NCBI GenBank assembly: GCA_023386235.1 | Contig: JAEWKC010000037.1 | Location: 1 to 64,000, forward strand | Direction: 5' to 3' | Length of the DNA: 64,000 nt | Source of the DNA: Bacteroidota bacterium | GTDB lineage: Bacteria > Bacteroidota > Bacteroidia > Chitinophagales > Chitinophagaceae | Shown here: positions 43,341 through 52,724 of the stretch, in pieces | Layout: each line of letters starts with the position of its first letter | How positions within the stretch are numbered: the stretch's first letter is position 1 | Program-made: the position numbers and the translations under genes | The notes under the pieces: model-generated | Told to the model about the DNA's origin: nothing | The model's input: only the letters and a program-made list of their open reading frames with translations | Databases searched by the model: none

Positions 43341-45434
43341 TTGCATTTGCCTGGTAGAAAAATATTTTTTCGTTGTGTAACTATAGTTCTGTCTGTACTT
43401 TTTATACATGCAGAGAATAGTGTATGGGCACAGCAGCAGGCGTTGGTAAGTGTGCAGTCGCCCGATTTTAAAGTATATGATATTATCCGTGCAGGAAGAC
43501 TGGGTAAGAATAACGATTACCAGTTTGCTGCCGGAAATGTGATCATCAAACAGGACAGAACCTATTTTTACGGCGACAGTATTTCGCTCAATACCATTAC
43601 CGGCATTATGGAAGCCTTTGGCAGAGTGCATATCAACGATGCAGACAGCGTGCACATCTACACAAATTATCTCAGGTACCGAGGCAAGGAACGCACTGCT
43701 TTTTTAAAAGGCAATGTAAAGGTTACTGACGGAAACGGTGTGCTGACTACCGATCAGCTCGACTACGATATGAACACCAGCGTGGGCGTATACAAAACCG
43801 GCGGAAAGCTGGTAAACGGCCAAACGGTGCTTACCAGTACGCGCGGTACTTATTATGGCGATACCAGAGATGTTACATTTTCCAGGAATGTTGTGCTTGT
43901 AGATCCGCAATACAGAATTACCACCGATTCCCTGCTGTACAATACTTCTACACGTATTGCCGACTTTGTGGTGCCTACAGTAATTACCAGTGGCGAAAAC
44001 AGAAGAATTGTTACTTCAGATGGTTCTTACAATATGGATACACGCCAGGCATACTTTGGCGCGCGCTCAACAATTGTAGACAGCACCACTACTTTGATAG
44101 CCGATGAGGTAGCGTATGACGACAGAAACGGCTTCGGAGAAGCCAGGGGAAACGCTATTTTAAAAGATTCCGTTCAGGGAATTGTGGTTATTGCCAATAA
44201 TATAAAAACCAATAAAAGTGAATCGGCATTCCTGGCTACGATCAATCCTTTGGCCATATTAGAGCAGGATGGAGATTCTACATACATCGCTTCAGATACC
44301 ATATATTCTGGGCGACTTACGGATAGAATTCAGGGCGTGGATCATAAAAGAATTGGTGACGAAGAAGATGCGCCTGTACTCGATTCTGTTAACTACAATG
44401 TTCCGGACAATGTAGACCAGGAAATAAGACCTCACATGCGAAAGGAATTGCTTCCTGAAAATAACAAAAGCGTTGCGTCGCAAACCAATGCACAGCCGCC
44501 ACGCAAGCCTCTTACCGATATATTAAATGTAGAAAAGGAAGCGGTGCCGCCCGACAGTGTTTCATCAGCCAGAGACACACTCGTCAACCCATTAGACAAG
44601 GGTAAAGCCACGCCGTCTGTTATTGACAGAAGCCTTGCTACAAGAAACGATACTACTTTAGCTACAGACGCGAGGCCCGGAATCCCTGATTTTTCCTTGC
44701 CTTCCGCTACTATGGAGCCGGTAGCAGAAGAGACTGAGAACGATAATAAAAACCGGTTTGTAGAAGCTTATTACAACGTACGTATCTTCAACGATTCATT
44801 GCAAGCCGTGTGCGACAGTATGTTTTATTCTTCGCAGGATTCTATTTTTCGCCTGCTGAAAGAGCCAATAGTATGGAGCAATTCCAACGACCAGTTTTTG
44901 CAGCTCACTGGCGATACCATTTTTGTACATACGCTAAACAGGAAACCTAAGAAGATAGATGTATGGAAAAATGCAATAGCGATAAGTCAGCCTTTGCAAA
45001 ACGGAAGACCATTGATGAATAATTATTACAACCAGATCAGCGGCAATTATATATTTTCTTATTTTAACGATGGACAAATAGATAGTGTGCAGGCGCGGTA
45101 CAATGCCGAAAGCATTTATTATCTATTGGATGAACAGGATAAATATTTAGGTGTAAACCAGCAGCAAAGCGAAATTCTTGATTTCTATTTTAAAGACAAG
45201 CAGCTGGAAAAAATTGTAGGCAGAATGGATGTAAAAGGCACTACTTACCCTATGGGGCAGGTCAATCATACCTCTATAAGGCTGAGCGGCTACCAGCTGT
45301 TCGATGAATTAAGACCAAAATCTAAATACGATCTTTTTGCACCAGCCGTAAGTGAGCCGGAAGCAGAAGAACCCGGAACCGATGAGCCTGAAACAACAAC
45401 GCCCGCTGAGGCAGAAAACGAGAATATAGAGTAA
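43341..45434 (+). CDS. OstA/LptA-like periplasmic protein with long C-terminal tail
   Basis: A 697-residue exported protein: signal peptide ending VWAQ, then repeated beta-taco strands of the OstA/LptA type (about 40-330: TYFYGDSISLNTITGIMEAFG, TDQLDYDMNTSVG). A Pro/Asp/Ala-rich linker (about 370-470) joins a second OstA-like segment, and the end is acidic (EAEEPGTDEPETTTPAE). In Bacteroidota this OstA-like protein is thought to bridge LPS across the periplasm. The start is TTG at 43341 or 43347; no ATG is near. It probably forms a unit with the mlaD-like gene. Confidence 0.82.
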   Translation: MHLPGRKIFFRCVTIVLSVLFIHAENSVWAQQQALVSVQSPDFKVYDIIRAGRLGKNNDYQFAAGNVIIKQDRTYFYGDSISLNTITGIMEAFGRVHINDADSVHIYTNYLRYRGKERTAFLKGNVKVTDGNGVLTTDQLDYDMNTSVGVYKTGGKLVNGQTVLTSTRGTYYGDTRDVTFSRNVVLVDPQYRITTDSLLYNTSTRIADFVVPTVITSGENRRIVTSDGSYNMDTRQAYFGARSTIVDSTTTLIADEVAYDDRNGFGEARGNAILKDSVQGIVVIANNIKTNKSESAFLATINPLAILEQDGDSTYIASDTIYSGRLTDRIQGVDHKRIGDEEDAPVLDSVNYNVPDNVDQEIRPHMRKELLPENNKSVASQTNAQPPRKPLTDILNVEKEAVPPDSVSSARDTLVNPLDKGKATPSVIDRSLATRNDTTLATDARPGIPDFSLPSATMEPVAEETENDNKNRFVEAYYNVRIFNDSLQAVCDSMFYSSQDSIFRLLKEPIVWSNSNDQFLQLTGDTIFVHTLNRKPKKIDVWKNAIAISQPLQNGRPLMNNYYNQISGNYIFSYFNDGQIDSVQARYNAESIYYLLDEQDKYLGVNQQQSEILDFYFKDKQLEKIVGRMDVKGTTYPMGQVNHTSIRLSGYQLFDELRPKSKYDLFAPAVSEPEAEEPGTDEPETTTPAEAENENIE

Positions 45435-45479
45435 ACACCACGTTCCATCTGTGAAAACGTAAAAATTCAAAATAAACAA

Positions 45480-46721
45480 GTGAAAAAAGTATCATACTTC
45501 TTCCTCATCATTATAGCTATTTCTTGTAGTCACAGGTATGTTGCAGGCATTTTGAAAACAGCAGACAGTAGCTCAAATAAATTAACTAATAACCTGGCTA
45601 TTGGCGAAAAAGTTTATGCCAGCGCGTCCGCATTCATAAATGACAGCCATTCTCCGGGTAAGGCCAGAGACAGTTCTTTATTTACAAAATGGATGGATAG
45701 TACACATCAGGATAAATGGCTGATGTATGATTTAGGAGCTTATTGTGATATTACATCTTTTGTTCTTCAACATGAAAATGGAAAAAGCGCCTCCAAATAT
45801 AAAATTCAAAAAAGCAAGGATGGTATTGAGTGGATGGATGTAATAAACGAAACCGGCAATACATCTGATACAAAAACATATAATGTATCGTTATCGGCAG
45901 TACGATATGTACGATACTTTGTAGCAGCAGAAAATGCCGCGGCAGTAAGCGTTACCGAGTGGGAAGTGTGGGGCGCCATAGCAAAGCCATTACAATGGAC
46001 ACTCAGTTTTTCAGATGAATTTAACGAAGAAGGACTGCCGGATCAAAGCAAATAGGATATCCCGGAATACAATAGAAGAAATAATCCTGATGGACCGGAT
46101 GGTTTCTGGAAAAAAGGATATGCCTATCAGGAAAAAGGGAATCTGGTAATAAAAGTGGATAAGATAGCGAATAGCAATAATGATGAAGATGCCTTTGATT
46201 ACGCCTCAGGGGCTATCAGGACAAAAGGCCGCTTTATGCAAAGGTTTGGTAAATTTGAAATGCGCGCAAAATTGCCGGAAAAGCAAGGCTGGTGGGTAGC
46301 TTTCTGGATGATGCAGGGCCATCAGGGTTCTATCGGAAATGGTGGCGTAGATGGTTCGGAAGTAGATATAATGGAAGCCTGGGGATGGACAGACAGGATC
46401 AATCATGCCATTCATTGGGATGGTTACGAAAGTCATCACGCTACTATAAGTGAAACAGGAAAGATACCCGGCATTCGGGAAGGATACCATGTTTACACAC
46501 TGGAATGGTATCCCGACAGGTATGAATTTTATATAGATGGCGCTCTTAAATGGGTTACTACCGGCGGCGGAGTATGTATACATCCCGGGTACATAAAAAT
46601 TACCGGAGAAATTTCTACCGAAGCGTGGGCGATCAACGATTTGTGGGCGCTTGATCCGGCCGGCATTGATTATCCCGATTATTTTCTGGTAGATTATGTA
46701 AGAGTGTATACGCAAGATTAA
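45480..46721 (+). pseudogene. GH16 beta-glucanase lipoprotein gene split by an in-frame amber codon
   Basis: A single frame of 413 positions interrupted only by TAG at 46053-46055 (codon 192). The first part is a lipoprotein signal (AISC, Cys16) and an F5/8-type C (CBM32-like) carbohydrate-binding domain ending EWEVWG. The second part is a complete GH16 domain: SDEFNEEGLPDQSK before the stop, DIPEYNRR after it, and the catalytic ExDxxE in SEVDIMEAWG (Glu294, Asp296, Glu299). GH16 enzymes usually have SKW at the stop position, so TGG to TAG is likely. GH16 enzymes cleave beta-1,3/1,4-glucans or galactans. The start is GTG. As it stands only a 191-residue binding domain would be made. Confidence 0.8.
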
Positions 46722-46837
46722 TCTCTACAGTTCTCTTATATTCCCGAAGTGATGGTGTTCGGCTTATTTAACTTTTTTTATCTTGTACTTAATCATTCTT
46801 TATCATACTAAAATCTACCTATATTGCAGGTATTTAT

Positions 46838-46845
46838 TACTTTTG
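46838..46845 (+). promoter_or_regulatory. -7 element upstream of tamB
   Basis: TACTTTTG matches TAnnTTTG. It lies 33 bp before a CTG at 46878 and 75 bp before the first standard start at 46920, which suits either start. Confidence 0.4.
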
Positions 46846-46919
46846 AAACTTATTATTAATTAAATCCGAAAGTACTTCTGAAAAAAGTATTTAATATATT
46901 TTATAAGGTAATTCTTGTT

Positions 46920-49900
46920 TTGCTGGCAATGGTTTTGCTGGTCGTTATTCTTATTCAAATAGAGTTTGTACAAAATATAGTAGCGTCTCGTATAACGGCT
47001 AAATTATCAAAAGAGTTAAACACGGAAGTTCGCGTAAAACATGTAAGTGTTGGCTTTTTTAACAGACTCAATCTCGAAGGCACTTTAATCAGGGACAGAT
47101 CAAAAGATACATTGCTGTATGCAGGCGCTTTAAAAGTGCGCGTTACCGATTGGTTTTTCCTGAAAGATAAAGCAGAGCTTAAATACATTGGGCTGGAGAA
47201 CGCGGTGGTGAAGATGAACAGAAGCGATTCTGTCTGGAATTATCAATTCTTAATAGATTATTTAACCCCCGAAACCAAACGCGAAAAAAACAGAAGAGAA
47301 ATTGTACTCGATCTGAAAAAACTGGATTTGAAAAATGTACTCTTCCGCCGGTTCGATCTTTGGGAAGGCAAAAAAATACAGGCAAGGGTAGGCGTGTTAT
47401 ATCTCGACGCGGAGAACATGGATTTTGTACAAAACAGGTATAAGATAAAAGATATTTCTGTAGCCAGCCCCGACGTTATGATGGAAGATATTGTGGCGCT
47501 TAACCCGGGTATTTCGCCTCGTGTGCAGTCTGAAACAGGACTTTATTTCAATAAAAACAATATTTGGATAAGTATAGATAGTCTGCAGCTTGGCAAAGGA
47601 CGATTTATTTATCATAAAAATGACGCGTACAAAAGTTCCAAAGAAGGTCTTTTCGACAGCAGAAATATCGAACTCAACAATCTGCATTTAATAGCGGGCA
47701 ATTACCTGTTTAATCAGGATACTATGACCGCAAATATCAGAATGCGCGCTTTAGAAAGGTCGGGCTTGGAACTGCGCAATTTGTCTGCCGCATTCAGGCT
47801 TACGCCCGAAATGATGGAGTTTAGAAATCTTACTATTCAAACGCCGCAGTCGTTAATAACAGATTATGTGTCTTTGAATTTTAATGACTTCAACCGCGAT
47901 TTTAAAAACTTTCAGTCCGACGTCACCATCAGAGGAAATTTTATAGGCAGCCGTATAGCTACCAACGATATGGGTTATTTTGCGCCGGTCTTTAAAGACT
48001 GGAAAAAAATATACGCGCTTTCCGGCAATCTCAACGGAACGTTTAACGATTTCGCCATTAATAATTTATTTCTTAAAAGCAACGACAACTTATACGTGCG
48101 GGGCAATTTACGCATGACGGGCCTGCCTGATTTTAATAATACCATCATTACGCTCAACAATCTGCAATTGTCTGCCACAGCTAATGAACTGGCTGTTTTT
48201 GCACCTAAGATAAGACAAGTAAAAAATCCTGATTTTAATGCGTTGGGAAGAATGAATTATCAAGGATCCTTCAGCGGTACTATACACGACTTTGTTACCA
48301 GTGGCAGACTCTCTACGGCACTGGGTAATATCAATGCGAATGTAAACATGAAGCTTCCACGCAATCAGGAACCTGTTTACTCCGGAATTGTTTCTACCGA
48401 TCGTTTTAATTTAGGAAGATTTCTTAATGCAAAAGATGTAGGCCACGTAAGTTTTGACGGAACTATCGCGGGCAACAGCTTTGACCTCGATCAGGCAAGC
48501 GCTACGTTGAACGGGCGCTTTGATTATCTTGAAGTGAAAGACTATACCTACAGAGATATTGAAATAAAAGGTGTGGTGCAAAATAAATTTTTTACAGGCG
48601 AACTGAACCTGGCCGATTCTAATGCCGTCTTGATCGGTAATGTGGAAGTAGATTTTAAAGGAGATAAGCCACGCTTCAACGTGGTGGGCGACATGGCAAA
48701 AATCAATCTTAAAAATACCGGCTTTACCAATAAAGAGGTGAGCATATCGGCCTTGTTCGATTTAAATTTTGAGGGAAATAATATAGATGATTTTGTAGGT
48801 ACGGCAAAAATGTTGAATGCGGTGGTGCAGGTAGATGGCAAAACGGTGCAGTTCGATTCTTTAAATATAGAATCATATTACGACGCAGAAAATAATAAAG
48901 TACTTACCATAGGAAGCAATGAATTTGACGCGGAGGTACAGGGCAATTATGCTATCAGAGATATTCCTGCTACATTCCAGTTGTTTTTAAATAGTTATTA
49001 CCCGGCCATCATTAATAAACCAAATGAAATTCCACAAAACCAGCAGGCGCGTTTCCGTGTCAATACCTATAATTTTAGTCAGTACGCTTCATTGATAGAC
49101 CCCAAGCTGGCAGGCCTTGATAATGTGAAAATAATAGGAGAAGTAAATACTTACGGCAACGGAAGGTTTTATTTAAATGCCGATATCCCGGACGCACGCT
49201 ATGGCAACTACGGACTGCGCAATGCTGTATTCACAGGCGATGGCAATTACTCAAAGCTTGATCTGTCGGGCAATGTAGAGGATATGAAAGTAGCCCGAAA
49301 CACTTCTTTTCCTAATACGCAGGTATCTGTATCGTCAGAAGAAAATCATTCACAGGTAAAATTATCCACCGGCACCGGCGCCAATTCTTTTAACGAGGTA
49401 AACCTCGACGCGGACCTATACACTACAGATGACGGACTGAGAATTAATTTCAGACCATCTTATTTTGTATTGAACGATAAACGTTGGGATTTGCAGGAGC
49501 GGGGCGAAATTTTTATTGGCAAGCGCTTGGCTACCGCCAGAAATGTAAAATTTTCACAGGGAAGCCAAGAGTTGATTGTAGAGTCTGAAAGCGCCAATTC
49601 TAACAACCTGTTGGTTCAGTTAAGAAAAATTGAGCTGGGCGATATTCTTCCGCTGGTGGTGCCGGCACCAAAGCTGGAAGGTTTTGCAAACGGTACGGTG
49701 AGGCTCAAAAATTTCTTTGGTTCCTTCAGTGCCGAAGGAACACTTAAAGTAGATGAATTTAAAATAGACGGCGATTCTGTTGGTATTGTAAACCTTATTG
49801 CTACTTATGACAACAGTAATTCTCAGATACTTTTTCAGGGCGCTGCCGACAACGAAAAATACAAGTTCGACTTAAACGGAAGATACGCTATAAGAGATAC

Positions 49901-51641
49901 TACCACAATGCCGCTGGTGGCGAATTTCGATTTCAAAGGTACGCGGGCGCATATTCTTAACCGGTTTTTGAGTACGGTTTTTTCAGACATCGAAGCAGAT
50001 GCCTATGGCAAGCTTACCGTGGCCGGCACATTTAAAAATCCTTATCTGCTGGGAAATTTAGACCTGAGAAATGTAGGCATGACGGTTAATTTTACACAGG
50101 TAAGATATACCGCGGATACCATTACGCTGAATATGACCGATACATACATCGACCTGGGAAATACAACTCTGAAAGACCGCTACAACAATAGCGGAGCCAT
50201 ATCCGGAAGAATATATCATAACCGTTTGAAAGATATGCAATATGATATTGATGCCGTATCAAAAAAATTATTAGTGCTCGACACAAAGGCTAAGGATAAC
50301 CAAAACTTTTATGGCAAAGCCATAGGCGATGTGCGGTTTAATATTGCGGGGCCGCAAACAAAAATGGTAATGAACATTACGGGTACAGTAGCAGACTCTT
50401 CCGATTTGTACATCCCAACCGCCGATGCAAAAAATATATCCTCGACAGATTTTATGGTGTTTAAAGATTATTCCAGGCAGGAAGAACAATCCGCAACGGC
50501 AAGTACATCCAGCCTTTTGGTGAATATGGATCTTACAGTAAACAATCTTGCCAATATGCACCTGATTCTTGATCCGCTGACCGGCGATATCATCAACGCG
50601 AAAGGCAATGGCAGGCTGCAGATAGTGATACCGCCGGTAGGCAATATTACCATGCGTGGCAGGTACAACATAGAATCGGGTAGATATGATTTCAACTTTC
50701 AGTCGTTTGTGCCCAAGCCGTTTGAATTTACTTCCGATGGCAATAATTATATAGAATGGAATGGAGATGTAGCTACAGCAAGGCTAAATATTGACGCGCA
50801 ATACACGGCTCAAAATGTAAGTGTAAATGAGCTGTTGAGCAGTAACTCATCGGCACAAATATTTGCCAACTCCAACATTCGTTCTTACAGGGGGGATGTA
50901 TATGTGATAGTGGAAATCAGAGGTGATCTGGAAACACCGGATATCAGCTTCCGCCTTGATTTTCCTACGGGAAGCGTAATTAAATCAGACCCGGATTTTG
51001 CCGCTTTTCTCAATCGTTTAGCCACAGACGATAATGAAATGGTGAAGCAGGCAACTTATCTTATCGTGTTCAATTCCTTTGCGCCTTACGGGCAAACCAG
51101 TAATATGAATTTTGCTTCAGCCGGCGTAAACACTATATCGCAGCTAATAACCAGCGAATTGAACAAGTCTTTATCCGACGCGTTGTTTCGCATTACGGGC
51201 AACAGAAGCTTGCAGGTAGATATCAGTGGATCTACTTATAGCAGCGCTTCGCTGTTTGGTAATCAATCAGTAGGCAATACGCTGGACAGGCAGATTATCA
51301 ACGCTCGCATAAGCAAAAGCATTCTTGACGGTAAAGTGATTGTAACTTTCGGCAACAACTTCGACTTTAATATTAACGCGGCTTCCGCGCTTAGAAACAA
51401 TAACTTTCAATGGCTGCCCGATATTTCCGTGCAAATAATATTGAGTAAAGACGGAAGATTGCGTATGCTTATTTTCAACAGAACAAGTCTGGGCTTAGCC
51501 GGCGCGGCAGGCGATATTGGCAGGCAAAACAGGCAGGGTGTAAGCTTAAGCTATTCTAAAGATTTTGATAAGATATTTGATCGCAAAATAGAAAGAGACA
51601 CGCTGAATACAGAAGATACTTTGATGAGATTTAAAGAGTAA
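46920..51641 (+). CDS. tamB: Translocation and assembly module protein TamB
   Basis: A giant protein of at least 1573 residues. The N-terminus is a membrane anchor (VLLVVILIQIEFVQNIVASR); the long middle is repeating beta strands (AsmA/TamB groove); the last 450 residues are the DUF490 domain (GNITMRGRYNIESGRYDF, TPDISFRLDFPTGS). It spans the periplasm and helps insert barrel proteins or move lipids to the outer membrane. No TamA gene is adjacent. The first standard start is TTG 46920, but the frame is open back to 46860 and CTG 46878 would give LKKVFNIFYKVILVLLAMV, a more natural anchor; the true start is uncertain. Confidence 0.88.
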   Translation: MLAMVLLVVILIQIEFVQNIVASRITAKLSKELNTEVRVKHVSVGFFNRLNLEGTLIRDRSKDTLLYAGALKVRVTDWFFLKDKAELKYIGLENAVVKMNRSDSVWNYQFLIDYLTPETKREKNRREIVLDLKKLDLKNVLFRRFDLWEGKKIQARVGVLYLDAENMDFVQNRYKIKDISVASPDVMMEDIVALNPGISPRVQSETGLYFNKNNIWISIDSLQLGKGRFIYHKNDAYKSSKEGLFDSRNIELNNLHLIAGNYLFNQDTMTANIRMRALERSGLELRNLSAAFRLTPEMMEFRNLTIQTPQSLITDYVSLNFNDFNRDFKNFQSDVTIRGNFIGSRIATNDMGYFAPVFKDWKKIYALSGNLNGTFNDFAINNLFLKSNDNLYVRGNLRMTGLPDFNNTIITLNNLQLSATANELAVFAPKIRQVKNPDFNALGRMNYQGSFSGTIHDFVTSGRLSTALGNINANVNMKLPRNQEPVYSGIVSTDRFNLGRFLNAKDVGHVSFDGTIAGNSFDLDQASATLNGRFDYLEVKDYTYRDIEIKGVVQNKFFTGELNLADSNAVLIGNVEVDFKGDKPRFNVVGDMAKINLKNTGFTNKEVSISALFDLNFEGNNIDDFVGTAKMLNAVVQVDGKTVQFDSLNIESYYDAENNKVLTIGSNEFDAEVQGNYAIRDIPATFQLFLNSYYPAIINKPNEIPQNQQARFRVNTYNFSQYASLIDPKLAGLDNVKIIGEVNTYGNGRFYLNADIPDARYGNYGLRNAVFTGDGNYSKLDLSGNVEDMKVARNTSFPNTQVSVSSEENHSQVKLSTGTGANSFNEVNLDADLYTTDDGLRINFRPSYFVLNDKRWDLQERGEIFIGKRLATARNVKFSQGSQELIVESESANSNNLLVQLRKIELGDILPLVVPAPKLEGFANGTVRLKNFFGSFSAEGTLKVDEFKIDGDSVGIVNLIATYDNSNSQILFQGAADNEKYKFDLNGRYAIRDTTTMPLVANFDFKGTRAHILNRFLSTVFSDIEADAYGKLTVAGTFKNPYLLGNLDLRNVGMTVNFTQVRYTADTITLNMTDTYIDLGNTTLKDRYNNSGAISGRIYHNRLKDMQYDIDAVSKKLLVLDTKAKDNQNFYGKAIGDVRFNIAGPQTKMVMNITGTVADSSDLYIPTADAKNISSTDFMVFKDYSRQEEQSATASTSSLLVNMDLTVNNLANMHLILDPLTGDIINAKGNGRLQIVIPPVGNITMRGRYNIESGRYDFNFQSFVPKPFEFTSDGNNYIEWNGDVATARLNIDAQYTAQNVSVNELLSSNSSAQIFANSNIRSYRGDVYVIVEIRGDLETPDISFRLDFPTGSVIKSDPDFAAFLNRLATDDNEMVKQATYLIVFNSFAPYGQTSNMNFASAGVNTISQLITSELNKSLSDALFRITGNRSLQVDISGSTYSSASLFGNQSVGNTLDRQIINARISKSILDGKVIVTFGNNFDFNINAASALRNNNFQWLPDISVQIILSKDGRLRMLIFNRTSLGLAGAAGDIGRQNRQGVSLSYSKDFDKIFDRKIERDTLNTEDTLMRFKE

Positions 51642-51690
51642 GTGTAAAATTTTTTGCAGGATTCTCAAAAAATAATTTCTAAACCGAAAT

Positions 51691-51726
51691 AAAAAAGTTC
51701 AAAGCATTGCCGCCTCGAACTTTTTT
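51691..51726. terminator. Bidirectional terminator between tamB and tpiA
   Basis: AAAAAAGTTC (51691-51700) and GAACTTTTTT (51717-51726) form a 10-bp stem with A and T runs on the two sides. It sits between two convergent genes, the expected place for a shared terminator. Confidence 0.8.
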
Positions 51727-51759
51727 ATTTTTTTGAATAATCCAATTAAAGCTATTCGG

Positions 51760-52521
51760 CTATTTTAAGCCTTCTATGATAGCTACAAACTCTTCCGCAA
51801 CTAAAGAAGCGCCGCCAACCAATCCGCCGTCAATATCAGGTTGAGAGAAAAGTTCTTTAGCGTTTGCTGCTTTTACGCTGCCGCCGTACAGAATAGAGAT
51901 TTCGTCTGCAGTTTCCTGGTCGTATTTTTGTGCAATCAAATCGCGGATATATTTTTGTATTTCCTGCGCTTGTTCACTTGTAGCTGTTTTGCCTGTACCT
52001 ATGGCCCATATTGGTTCGTAGGCTATTACTACTTTTTTAAATTCATCAGCATTCAGGTGAAAAAGACTTTCTTCAATTTGTTGTGCTACAAATTCATTTT
52101 GTTTATTTTCTTCTCTCACGCTTAATGCTTCTCCACAACAAAAAATGGGCGTAACGTCGTTTTGCAGGCAGAAGTCAACTTTTTCTTTCAGGAACTCATT
52201 GCTTTCGTTAAAATATTCTCTTCTTTCGGAATGCCCGATAATAGTATGTTTTACGCCAAGAGACAACAGCATGTCTACAGAAGTTTCGCCTGTATAAGCG
52301 CCATTCTTTTTAGGGTATATATTTTCTGCTGAAATAAATACACCTTCTTTTCCCTCCGTCATTTCACGGGCAATTTGAAGATAAGGTGCAGGTACGGCAA
52401 TAACGATTTGCTGATTTTCTTTTAAGGCAATATTGTTGGCAAATATTTTCTCGATGAGCTCTTTTGCTTCACCGAAAGTAAGGTTCATTTTCCAGTTTGC
52501 AGCTGCAATTTGTTTACGCAT
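51760..52521 (-). CDS. tpiA: Triosephosphate isomerase
   Basis: A 253-residue TIM-barrel enzyme interconverting dihydroxyacetone phosphate and glyceraldehyde 3-phosphate. Catalytic residues are intact: Lys in AANWKMN, His in IIGHSERRE, Glu in AYEPIWAIGTG, and the phosphate-binding LYGGSV and GGLVGGASL. Length and motifs are standard. It is monocistronic, convergent with tamB and divergent from susC. Confidence 0.97.
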   Translation of the reverse strand: MRKQIAAANWKMNLTFGEAKELIEKIFANNIALKENQQIVIAVPAPYLQIAREMTEGKEGVFISAENIYPKKNGAYTGETSVDMLLSLGVKHTIIGHSERREYFNESNEFLKEKVDFCLQNDVTPIFCCGEALSVREENKQNEFVAQQIEESLFHLNADEFKKVVIAYEPIWAIGTGKTATSEQAQEIQKYIRDLIAQKYDQETADEISILYGGSVKAANAKELFSQPDIDGGLVGGASLVAEEFVAIIEGLK

Positions 52522-52619
52522 GATAATTAAGTATTTGTTTTAAAATGATGATACAAAATTAGGCTAATAATTTTTATTTTTCTACATGCTTTTTTGGGTG
52601 TTTTATTTTTAATAATAAT

Positions 52620-52631
52620 GCAAACGATTGC
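52620..52631. promoter_or_regulatory. Possible LacI-type operator upstream of susC
   Basis: GCAAACGATTGC is an imperfect palindrome (GCAA/TTGC arms around a CG centre) that fits the LacI/PurR-family pattern GCAAnCGnTTGC. It is 94 bp upstream of the susC ATG, in a 203-bp divergent gap shared with tpiA. Its core agrees at 10 of 12 positions with the palindrome at the glmS promoter. Confidence 0.35.
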
Positions 52632-52724
52632 TTACTTTTCTTCTTAAATAAATGTAAAAATATTACGATTTCTATTACTTTTAGCAAGTAATAATTGCAT
52701 TTTTTATTTTTAAATCAAAATTTT

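Noticed and set aside
46206..46715. Long open frame on the minus strand opposite the GH16 domain
   Set aside because: It lies fully antisense to a recognisable GH16 domain and its translation matches no pattern I know; it is an effect of codon use.
45480..46721. Pyrrolysine insertion at the TAG codon of the GH16 gene
   Set aside because: No pyl genes are in the window, Bacteroidota are not known to use pyrrolysine in GH16, and a Trp codon change explains the stop by one base.
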